From Anastrepha obliqua (taxonomy: Eukaryota > Arthropoda > Insecta > Diptera > Tephritidae), in NCBI RefSeq assembly GCF_027943255.1, contig NC_072893.1:18994001-19058000 (forward strand): 64,000 bases of DNA. Reading direction: 5' to 3'. Position 1 is the stretch's first letter. Every line of letters begins with the position of its first letter. Position numbers and translations under genes: made by a program. This document shows positions 10,628 through 20,380 of the stretch, one piece after another. The notes under the pieces were generated by a model that was given only the letters and a program-made list of their open reading frames with translations, made no database searches and was not told the origin of the DNA.

Positions 10628-11610
10628 ATGGGTAAACAAATTTCGACTGATGTTAGAGAACTGGTACTCAAGTTTAGCAATGAAGGTAAAACCTTTCGTG
10701 AAATTGGCTCTATTGTCAACAGAAGCCATAATACTGTGAAACAAACCGTCCAAAAGTTTAAAATGAGACTCGGGTAAGGTCTATAGTGCGTGATATGAAG
10801 AAAAGTCGCTTTAAAAGTGCGGTCAAAATATCACAAAAAGTCTCAACTGCATCAGATACTAGCGTGAGTTCCAGTACAATACGTCGAGCGTTGCACGCAA
10901 ATGGGTTACATGGTCGTCTCCCACGAAAAAACCGCTAATATCGACAGTTAATCAAAAAAAAACGTCTTGATTATGCATAAACATACGAAAATCGGGATGT
11001 TTCTTTCTGGAATAATGTCCTGTTAAGCGATGAAAGTAAGTTCGAGGTATTTGGGCAGAAAAATCCGGTTAAAGTCTGGAGAATCAAAAATAAAGAGTAT
11101 GCCAACCAAAATTTGATAACCACAGTTAAGCACGGTGGGGGCTTAGTGATGGTATGGGGATGCATGGCGGCAAGCGGAGTTGGCAATTTGCTTTTTATTG
11201 AAAGTACCATGAACAAAACAGATTATCTGAATATTTTTCAAAATAATTTACTAATCAGTGTGCAGAAATTAGACTTGCAGGGATCTTGGATCTTTCAACA
11301 AGATAATGATCCCAAGCTCACAGCAAAAATAGTAAAAGAATGGCTGCTTTATCGTACTCCTAAGACATTGGATCATCCTCCACAGTCAGCGGACTTAAAC
11401 CCTATTGAACATTTCTGGGAGCATTTAGACCGCCAAGTCAGGAAAAGGATAATCCCCAATATGGATATGTTCAAACTCGTTATAAAGGAAGAGTGGGATA
11501 AAAGTTCTTCTGACGTGAAAAAAAACGAGTTGAGTCAATGCCCCGAAGACTGTCTTCCGTTATCAAAGCAAAAGGGAAATCAACAAAATACTAAATCGAT
11601 ATCATTTTGA
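10628..11610 (+). pseudogene. Tc1-like transposase (DD34E), decayed
   Basis: Starts at ATG 10628 with a paired-type helix-turn-helix (MGKQISTDVRELVLKFSNEG, then FREIGSIVNRSHNTV). Stops and frameshifts fall between about 10774 and 10980. The catalytic half is then open from about 11005: LLSDESKF, MVWGCMAASGVGNL, QQDNDPKLT and LNPIEHFWE. The spacing between second D and E is 34 residues, as in Tc1. The C-terminus ends at 11608. Catalytic residues survive but the N-terminal damage makes it inactive. It may have been the source of, or a passenger in, the surrounding inverted-repeat element. Confidence 0.85.
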
Positions 11611-11663
11611 CGTGATAACCTCTTATAATTCGATTTAACAGGCTGCACGCACGAAAAAATGTG

Positions 11664-11790
11664 TCGTTACCTTGCTCATTAGTGTTACCTTGCTCATTGC
11701 CGTTACCTTGCTCATGTGTCGTTACCTTGCTCATTGCCGTTACCTTGCTCATGTGTCGTTACCTTGCTCATTGCCGTTACCTTGAATGAA
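11664..11790 (+). repeat. Short tandem repeat, CGTTACCTTGCTCAT-type
   Basis: About seven copies of a 15-19 bp unit around CGTTACCTTGCTCAT with alternating linkers (TGTG or TGC), in the right arm of the foldback-like element. The left arm lacks this expansion. Confidence 0.85.
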
Positions 11791-12134
11791 CTGCAAGCGA
11801 AAGCGCGGAACGAACGACAAAGCAAACGAACGGCAACGTTCGACATCTTGCTCTCTCCTACTTAAGTGAGCGTATATGTGTATGTATATGCGCATATGTA
11901 CATATATAATATAACTTCACGTATTTGTATTTGCATATGCCTTCTTATTGATTATTATTAATTTGATTTACTTGAAGAATTTAAAATAAAACCAAGTTTG
12001 TTAATAATACCTGTTGTTTTAATGTTATTATTATTTTTTGACGTGATAACGTCTTATAATTCTATGTAGCCGGCTGCACGCACCAAAAAATGCGTCGTTA
12101 TCTTGCTCATGCGTCGTTACCTTGCTTGAACAGC

Positions 12135-12512
12135 ATATTATGTTATGTTATGATATGTTATGTTATGCTATGTTATGTTATGTTATGTTATGTTATGATA
12201 TGTTATGTTATGCTATGTTATGTTATGTTATGTTATGTTATGTTATGTTATGTTATGTTATGTTATGTTATGTTATGTTATGTTATGTTATGTTATGTTA
12301 TGTTATGTTATGTTATGTTATGTTATGTTATGTTATGTTATGTTATGTTATGTTATGTTATGTTATGTTATGTTATTTTATGTTATGTTATGTTATGTTA
12401 TGTTATGTTATGTTATGTCATGTTATGTTATGTTATGTTATGTTATGTTATGTTATGTTATGTTATGTTATGTTATGTTATGTTATGTTATGTTATGTTA
12501 TGTTATGTTATG
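12135..12512. repeat. Pentanucleotide array (TGTTA)n
   Basis: About 75 copies of TGTTA (ATGTT), nearly perfect, with scattered single-base variants near the left edge. It forms the larger array of the right arm. All frames across it are chance translations of the repeat. Confidence 0.95.
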
Positions 12513-12660
12513 TTAATGTTAACTCATTCTCTATATCCATCAAACAAATAAAATTAAAATTTTCTTTTGAAAAATGCAACCATTCAATCAGTATTTTCTT
12601 ATGACGTTATCACGTTAAACTATCGTCAGTAAACCGACTTTACAGACAACCTCTTTTTGT

Positions 12661-13106
12661 AAAATATATCTCTGTACACTTTATTTTGACGCGTAAAATA
12701 TGCACTAAATTTTGTTTTTGTCTTAAAAATTTTGTTGTTGTAATTTTTTTTTTTTGTTGTTTTCTAGTAATTAGTAGAGAATCAAATACTAATTTGAAAA
12801 ACATGAAATTAAAATATAACTTTTTGTTATAAAAGACTGAAATAAAATCCATATTATAACAAAATGTTTTGTACACTTTATTTAGACGCTCACAGTACAT
12901 ATTGACTTTTCACCTTTACTCAACACTGCTTTGCAGAATTGTCGTTAGCGCCACTTTGGCTTGGTTTTTCGATTATAGATGCTAATTCGAACAGCTGTTA
13001 GGTGACAGAATCAAATTATTTACAAATTGTTGGTTTATTCAATAAACAAATTTTTTGTTGCCCGATTCGGATAAAGTTAAAAAATTTACAATTACATACA
13101 TAAAGT
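12661..13106. other. 5' flank of the second ZAD gene
   Basis: AT-rich sequence after the foldback-like element, probably containing the promoter and 5' UTR of the gene starting at 13107. No distinct core motif identified. Confidence 0.4.
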
Positions 13107-15853
13107 ATGGATGTATGTCGTATCTGCGCAGGATCTAAGCATCTGAAATGTTTTCAAGGCAACGAGCAACTGACAGAATTATTGAAAGTTTGCGCCAACG
13201 TAACGGTATTGAAATTGTAATTTTCTTTATAAATAATCTTTTAACTAAACTATTACTTCGTTTTAAGGTAAAAGAAGATGATATCTTACCAAAGCATATC
13301 TGTGAACAGTGCGAGTTTGGATTACGTTTCTCATACAGTCTCCGGAAACAAAGTGAGGCAACGGAGAGGCGTCTACGGCAAGGAATGGTAATGCCAGCTA
13401 TTAGTACCACCGCTCATGTTCAAGAAACGATTGTTTTGGATGATGATGAACCGGAACCGCCCTCATTGACTGTAAACAACAACAGCCAAGAGCGAACCGC
13501 ATCCGATTTGAGTATAAATATTTGCACTTCAACAAATGAAGTGCGCGAAGATTATTCCACTGCAAATGCGGTGCCATCGGCACAGGAAATACTTGCAGCT
13601 AAACGTTTACGACTGGATATTGATGACCAGCAGGTGAGTACTTCTACAAGTGAGATTGTTGATGAAAGACGAGTGGAAGTACTGAATGAAGACGATTCGC
13701 ATGAATCATTAGGCGAAGAACGTCTGCAGTTGGAGCTGCGGCAGCATGAAATATTTATGTGTACCCGAGTGGTAACCGAAAATAAGGATTTGGTATATAC
13801 TCAACAGGTAATAGCCGAAAAGCGTATACAATTGGAATATGATGCGCAAGGCCTGGATGATTACACAAATGAAGAAATACAATTAGACGAAGAAGTGGCG
13901 AACGCACATTTTGATTTGAATGAAGCGATGAACGATTGCGATGATGTGATTGAACTAATCGATGATGATGATGATTCGCTTATGTTAGAGTCACCACGGG
14001 AAGAAAATCCACAAGAAAGCGACTATAACAAGTTGAATGCAAATGATGGTCAAACCCAGGACTTAATTGAAGAAATACTGTCGTCGGGTGATGACGAGAC
14101 AAACCGAAATGAATTCGATGAAAATGCAACTGTAGAGTTGAAGCCTCAAGGAGATCAAGCGGATATAGTGTATGAGAATTTAGATGATGACGGTGAAGAA
14201 TCAATTGATATCGACGATTGTCAAATAGATTTTACGAAAGAAGAGCGCGAAGATGACGATTGCGATACGTATTTCGAAAATGAATCGAACAAAACACAGG
14301 AAACTGAGGTCGCAATAGATGATGGCGATTCTACTTCACAAGAAAAGCAAGCGGAACAAGAAGAGGAAGTAGCTAGTGGGACAACGTTTAAAATGCACAA
14401 AGGAAAGGTACGAATTTATTATACCAGCCACATCAGTAACATTTAGTTTCATACTGCAATTCTATTTCAGGTCTTATCCTACAACTGCGACACCTGTAAT
14501 TTGGATTTCGATTCACATCGAGAATATCGCGACCATGTAAAAACGCATGGTGCTAAACGTTTTTGTTGCAAGCAATGCGACAAGTGGTTCCCACACATTT
14601 CTCGACTTGAAAGACACGCCAAATCGCATCAAATGGATGGCGAGCGACTGTCGTGCCCGCACTGCGACCGCACCTATCGATCACGTTGCAACTTGACGCG
14701 ACATCTGCGTAGTGCACACGACGTAAATACTGCGCTATGTCCCGTTTGCGGCGAGGCATTTGGACGCGGTGATATTCTGAAGAACCACATGGCCACTCAC
14801 TCAAACGATCGCGAATATCAGTGCGATAAATGTCCCATACGGTAATTGTAAAACGAACTAATTCGTATTTGAAACACAATTTATATTATCATCCATTTTG
14901 TTTATTGCAGATTCAAAACGAAAATCTCTTTCACTAAGCACGTTCGTATGCACGCAAAAGTTGAGGATGTGGAAAAATCAAAACCTGACGATGATACGAC
15001 GGCGAAAAAGTCCTTCTGCTGTCACTTTTGTGGCAAGATATCCAAACACTATTTTACCCACAAAATGCACATGCGCATACATGCGCACGAGCGGCCTCAC
15101 AAGTGCGACGCATGCGGTAAATCATTTTGCACTGTGGCCGCGCTAATTACGCATGAACGCATCCATGACAACGTGCGGCCATATCAATGTGAACACTGTC
15201 TGCTCTCCTTTCGACAGCAGGCGCATCTCAAGGAGCATCGCATGATACACGAAGGTATTACGCCACATGTCTGTAGTATTTGTAAACTGGCTTTTACGAA
15301 AAAGAACAATATGCTGGTGCATATGCGCATTCACTCGGGAGAAAATCCGTACAAGTGCGTCAGTTGTGGTGAACAATTTAAGAAATCAGCACAGTTACGA
15401 AAACACAATAAATCTGTGCACAACAAAGAAGTTGATGATCAAGTTAAGGAAACCGAGAAGTTAGATAAAGCTGGGAATGACGAAGAAGTTAATGAAAAAG
15501 AAGACGAAGACGAAGAAGGAGAGGAAGAAGAGGGAGAAGAAGAAGAGGAGCACGAACAAGAAAATCAGCAAGAAAATCTGCACGAAAAAGATAATGAAAG
15601 TCGCTTTGCAGATTTAGCTTCAGAGCAGCTGTTTAGCGACAGCAATAGTCTTGAGGTAATAGAAGCGGAAAATGGGTCAGCCATACAAAAGGGCATTGCC
15701 GCAGAAATATCTGGCGTGACGAAGAGTGCTGAGCTGGTTTCATGTATTAGCAATAATTTTTCGGATGATTTTAATGTCGATGATGACAATGGTGTTGTAC
15801 TGGTAGTGGACGACAACGCTAAATTCAATAGCCTGTTTATAATGGACGATTAA
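13107..15853 (+). CDS. ZAD/C2H2 zinc-finger transcription factor-like gene, four exons
   Basis: Exons 13107-13205, 13268-14407, 14471-14841 and 14911-15853, with 62-69 bp GT-AG introns, give 850 residues. Exon 1 encodes MDVCRICAGSKHLKCF and exon 2 continues LPKHICEQC, so the ZAD zinc knuckle (CRIC plus ICEQC) is complete only after splicing; this fixes the start at 13107. A long acidic region follows. Ten C2H2 fingers come next, beginning YNCDTC, FCCKQC, LSCPHC, ALCPVC, YQCDKC, FCCHFC, HKCDAC, YQCEHC, HVCSIC and YKCVSC. Finger 5 is split by intron 3 and is restored by the splice (CDKCPIR to FKTKISFTKHVRMH). The tail is Glu-rich (about residues 690-740) and ends in an acidic patch. It is a paralogue of the gene at 2395-4651 in the same orientation, probably an old tandem duplication. 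DNA target unknown. Confidence 0.92.
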
Positions 15854-15877
15854 TATTTATGTGCACATTAATTTACT

Positions 15878-16860
15878 ATATAGGCCTCTTCTTTCCGCCA
15901 AGCGTTCGCAAGTGGCGAATAGATGCAGCAACTGGTTAAAATAAACATATCTGGGCAGTGCTGGAATAGAGCGGCCTGAAATTCCATTTGTTTGTAAAAT
16001 AGAGGGTGATACTAGTTTAATGAGTTAGATCAGATTAATGAGTTATACCAGAGTAATGAGTTATACCAGTTTGATGAGTTAGACCAGTTAAATGAGTTAT
16101 ACCAGTTAAATGAGTTATACCAGTGTAACGAGTTATACCAGCTTAATGAGTTAGACCAGATTAATGAGTTATACCAGAGTAATGAGTTATACCAGTTTGA
16201 TGAGTTAGACCAGTTTGATAAGTTACACCAGTTAAATGAGTTATACCAGTGTAACGAGTTATACCAGCTTAAAGAGTTAGACCAGCTTAATGAGTTATAC
16301 CAGCTTAATGAGTTATACCAGAGTAATGAGTTATACCAGTTTGATGAGTTAGACCAGTTTAACGAGTTATACCAGTTTAATGAGTTATACCAGTTTAATG
16401 AGTTACACCAGTTGAATGTGTTAAACCAGTTTAATTAGTTACACCAATTTAAAGAGTTATACCAGTTTAATGAGTTAGACCAGTTCAATGAGTTATACCA
16501 GTTTAATGAGTTATACCAGTTAAATGAGTTATACCAGTGTAACGAGTTATACCAGCTTAATGAGTTATACCAGTTTAATGAGTTACACCAGTTGAATGGG
16601 TTATACCAGTTTAATGAGTTATACCAGTTTAATGAGTTAGACCAGTTTAATGAGTTATACCAGTTTAATGAGTTACACCAGTTTAGCGAGTTACACCAGT
16701 TTAATGAGTCAGACAAGTTAAATGAGTTATACCAGTTCAATGAGGTATAACCATTCTCGCTAGCGGCGACTCTCACTCGCGCACATGCAACTTTTTCGTC
16801 GAGTTCAGTCGAGCAGAGGGATAGCGAGCAGAGAAGTGGCGAATGGAAGGCGCCTAATAT
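15878..16860. mobile_element. Candidate MITE-like repeat containing a minisatellite
   Basis: The left end (TAGGCCTCTTCTTTCCGCCA, from 15880) and the reverse complement of the right end (TAGGCGCCTTCCATTCGCCA, from 16857) are similar, suggesting imperfect inverted repeats. The first 100 bp also occur around the Harbinger insertion (6680-6704 joined to 8930-8998). The interior is the 18-bp tandem array. Confidence 0.45.
16008..16752. repeat. 18-bp minisatellite, about 41 copies
   Basis: Tandem copies of ttataccagtttaatgag, with substitutions that recur in patterns (for example TTAGACCAG, GTGTAACGAG). Higher-order blocks are visible, so several units were copied together. The open minus-strand frame (LNWYNS repeats) is explained by the period being a multiple of three. 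Confidence 0.95.
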
Positions 16861-17205
16861 ATATTATGTAAGGTACATATCGCTGTTAACATTTAGTTGG
16901 TTATTTTTTAATTTTTACTCTATCGATGGTATAAATATTAGGCTAATTCAAATGTTTACATTTTTTAACTACAAAAAAAAATTAAGAAAAAAACCATACA
17001 TATTGTATATTCATATCTCCGCAATTTTATATCTAATATAATAAAAACTTTATGTAGTCCTCCATAATTGTTGTAAGTGCGTATTTTTTAAATTCATAGA
17101 TTCATTTATATTGCAGTGCTTCGGCGTCTCACTGTTTGTACACAATTCACAATCGACAGTGTGGCGAAATTATGGCCATAAATAAGCAGAAATTCATGGG
17201 TAATT
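16860..17205. other. AT-rich spacer, no gene seen
   Basis: Between the minisatellite region and the 3' end of a LINE fragment. Nothing recognisable. Confidence 0.5.
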
Positions 17206-17219
17206 AACATTTTGTTCTT

Positions 17220-17660
17220 CTTCATCTTCAGGTCCTTAATCCCTAGTGGGACACACGGCATCAAGCACGCCTGCGTCCCATCTGGTGTGATTTTTGGCAA
17301 TGTACTTCAATTGGTTCCACCTCTTTCTAGTGCTTCCAGTTTCCCTTTCAACTGTGCGTCTCCAAATTTCCCTTGGTCTACCTGGCATGCGACCAACATT
17401 CGTGAGAGAGTTCCACTGCAATGCATGCATCGTATCTCCATCTCCATCTCCATTTTTGGCTTTTTATGAGCGAGCATTTCGACTGGCTCCATTTGTGCCT
17501 TTTTCAGTAGGCCTAAAAATGCGGAAGAGGTTCCTCAGGCAGCGACTTATGAAAACCTGAAGTTTCGTAGTGATGGACTTGGTCACTTTTCATGTACAGC
17601 AACCATAAAGTAGAAGCGATTCTGCGTTGGATTTGAAAATCCTAATTTTTGTGTGAACGC
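17220..17660 (-). mobile_element. Non-LTR retrotransposon 3' end (decayed)
   Basis: Reading leftward from about 17630 the minus strand gives FKSNAESLLLYGCCT, ITTKLQVFISRCLRNLFRIF and, after frameshifts, GRPREIWRRTVERE, then WNQLKYIAKNHTRWDAGVLDA. These are recognisable pieces of the C-terminal part of a reverse transcriptase in an apurinic-endonuclease LINE (RTE/CR1-like group). Stops and frame changes show it is dead. Only the end of the ORF is present. Confidence 0.7.
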
Positions 17661-18049
17661 TGATGTTGTTATTGCGCCACACAGAAGACAGGATACCAAA
17701 GGTGGCTCTAGCTTTATCAATGCGAGATCTGACATTTTCGTCTGTACTACAAAACAGTCCTACCTCGATGCGGTATTAGGGCAGCTTCCAAGACATCACC
17801 AAGAACAAGCAAAAACAGCACAGGCGATGGATGGGTGTATTACTTGGGGTCAGACAGTTTCCCTCTATGTAGCACGCGGCAGCAAGCATTTTCGTATGTT
17901 ATATTATATATATGTATATATAGTATATATATATGAGGTTTGGACTTCCATCCCGTGGTCTTTTGCGCCCTCTACTCATCACAGTACCTCATCCAGACCC
18001 AGTTCCCTTATTAAACTCAGGATAGAGCTGGGTTGTACTGTGCCTTTCT

Positions 18050-19880
18050 TCTGACTGCAGTTCGCCAAGACGTCTCTACCTTCTTCGCGCTATAGCGCTG
18101 CATTCCAGGAGAAGGAGCATTGGAGCCTCCTGGGATTGGTTGCAGAAACGTCAAAAGTCAGTGGATCATATCCCGATCATGTGCAGATGACTGCGCAGTT
18201 TTTTCTAGGTTAGGGTTATGAGTCTTTTAAACAGCTTTTAGTTGTACCGTCCCAGTAGGGACTTCACCTGGCGTAGCCCCATAGTTTGGTGCCAGCAAAC
18301 ATCCCTTAGCCCTTGCTTTTCACTCATAAACTTCTCCTCAATGGGGTGTTGTCCCATAGCAAGGAAGGGTTCGGATTCTATTTATGGCGAGGCTGCAGTC
18401 TCTCTCACCAATGCGTCCGCTACTTCGTTCCAAGTTATATCTCAGTGTCCTGGGACCCAAATTAACCGGATGCCATTGTGCGTTCCAAGTAAATTCAGTT
18501 TCTCGATACACTCAAGGATTAGTGACGACTTAATCTCATAGGATGATAGAGCCTGAGTGCCGCCTGACTATCGCTCAGAATGGTAATTCGCTCATTACGG
18601 ACATTCCTGTCTAAGTTTATCGCTCCAGCTGGCATACATCTCCGCTTGAAGATGCTTGGAAAACTATCCATCGGTACAGAGCGCTTGGTTCTGGCGTCGT
18701 AAGTTCCAGCGTCTACGCCTCCTGGGGTGTTCGAGCCATCTGTGTACCAGTGCAGGGTACATTCCTGGAGTTTCCTTTCAAATGCAGGTCTACTCCAGTT
18801 CAACTTATCGTTCAGTTCAATTCTGAACTTCTTTTCGAATTTAAGGACTTAATTGATATCATCTCTGGGTAGCTGGATAAGTGGGAGCTGCAGCCTCAGC
18901 AATTCCATGTTTTTGGTTGGCATTACTTTTCCTCACCCGCAGCCTTTCCTGGTAATATTCAACGGGGTACGTTAGGCTGATTGCTGAATAACTGTAAGAA
19001 TCACCTTCGTCGCAGCTGTAGAGCAGGCTCGCATCGCCCCCGTGATGCACACGCATGCTAAGCGTTGAAGCTTAGTTAGCACTCTCCGTACTGTCGAGAG
19101 AGTTGCTCTAGATGTTCAAGTGACCGCTCCGTATGTCACTATTATTATCGTATTATCATGATGCCTATCCATATCAGGATTCTTGGGCTACAGCCCTAGG
19201 ACTTTCCTGCTAGACGTTAGATCATGAGAGCCTTTGTGGGTTTGGACAAGGTTAGCCAGTTAAGCTTGGCATCCAGGACAAAGCCAAGATACTTAGCTTC
19301 GCTGACCAATCCAATAGCATCCTCGTCCATGCTGATCTCTCTCATTCCTTGTAAAACTCTCTTTCTGGTTTAAGGAATAATTTGTTTTAGGAATTTGACT
19401 GTTTTGGACCGGTTTATATCCAGACCCCCCACATCATCTTTTCGTCAGGTTTAAAGCTGTTTGTAGTATGTCGCAAAGAGAGTCCTCGAACTTGCCTCTC
19501 GCTATAATTACAACGTCATCTGCGTATCCCTGACAGCAGATTCCGTTGTTTGGCAGTAAGTTTCTCTAGGCTCCACAAGAGGGGTGAAAAGAAGCAAGAG
19601 GGCGAAACACATAGCCTCGAGTGAGAGACGTTGTCGAAAGCTTCCTCGATATCGAGAAAGGCACAGGGAACTGTTTCCTTACAGTCAAAGTCACTGTGGA
19701 TCTCCGTACGTAGCTGATACACCGCCGCAGTGCCCGTAGACCTTCCTTACCGCCATTTTTTTCCTTGTTCACTCCTCTCGGGAGCATTCATCCTCGCCAA
19801 GACTTGTCTTGCGGTGGTTTCGTTAATCTATTTTATTTCTGACAGGGTAGGTAATTAGCCTGCCGCTACAGTGATTGCCT
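18050..19880 (-). mobile_element. RNase H-bearing non-LTR retrotransposon remnant
   Basis: Read leftward: reverse transcriptase pieces (YVRR...TVTLTVRKQ / FLDIEEAFDNVSHSR near 19520-19720; an ADDVVIIARGKFEDSL palm box near 19480-19520, with the usual Tyr of YADD changed), then an RNase H domain near 18540-18800 (LHWYTDGSNTPGGVDAGTYD and ITILSDSQAALR). Many stops and frameshifts. Domain content points to the I/R1/Loa-type LINEs. No complete ORF remains. Confidence 0.75.
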
Positions 19881-20104
19881 TACCGCCATTAACAATTGGA
19901 ATTTCTGCCAAAAATTTTAAAAATTTTTTCTGTATTAAGGCGTTCAAAGCGGATTACCGGAATAGTGCTATGATTTGTACACAAAAGAAGAAGAAAATAT
20001 GTATATCATACAGAATTTTAAGTTAAAGCCGCAACCCAAAGGAACTTCTCGGTCAGTTGCAAATACGGAAATATATGGCGAAAACAAAATAAAAAACACC
20101 AAAG
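19880..20104. other. Spacer, no gene seen
   Basis: Short AT-rich stretch between the LINE remnant and the AT-rich foldback. Confidence 0.4.
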
Positions 20105-20380
20105 AAAAGGCAATTTCTCTTTTAAAATAATTAAACCTAATAAATAAAAAATATAATTTATAAAAAAAATGATATAAAATAAATAAAAAATAAAAATAGT
20201 CCTAAGATTTTTTTATTTTTTTTTTTTTTTAATTATTTATTTTACATATTTTTTATTATTTTTCATAATTTATATATAATATTATTTTTTTATTTATTTT
20301 ATATAATTTTTTTTATAAATTATAATTTTTATTTTTTATTTATTATTTTTAAAAAGAGAAATTGCTTTCTACTTTTTTAT
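20105..20380. repeat. AT-rich foldback (hairpin) repeat
   Basis: Left arm about 20107-20200 and right arm about 20280-20378 are inverted copies: each starts from GCAATTTCTCTTTT and continues through matching AATAAATAAAAAATA-type and TATAATTTATAAAAAAAA-type segments. It looks like a small palindromic MITE with no coding capacity. Confidence 0.65.

Larger units (their letters stand above)
9313..12660. mobile_element. Long-armed inverted-repeat (foldback-like) element with pentanucleotide arrays
   Basis: Left arm about 9313-9930 and right arm about 11608-12660 are inverted copies. Shared parts, outside to inside: a 160-bp end beginning AGAGGTTGTCTGTAAAGTCG, a pentanucleotide array, a module containing GACGTGATAACGTC and CGGCTGCACGCAC, a 150-bp AT-rich piece, and a second copy of the module. 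The right arm is longer because of a larger array and about 250 extra bases. The middle holds a decayed Tc1-type transposase. A solo arm of the same family is at 30330-30885. I cannot name the superfamily or define a target duplication. Confidence 0.75.

Noticed and set aside
16435..16776. 113-codon minus-strand frame of NWYNSL repeats
   Set aside because: It is a by-product of the 18-bp minisatellite; no start context or homology.
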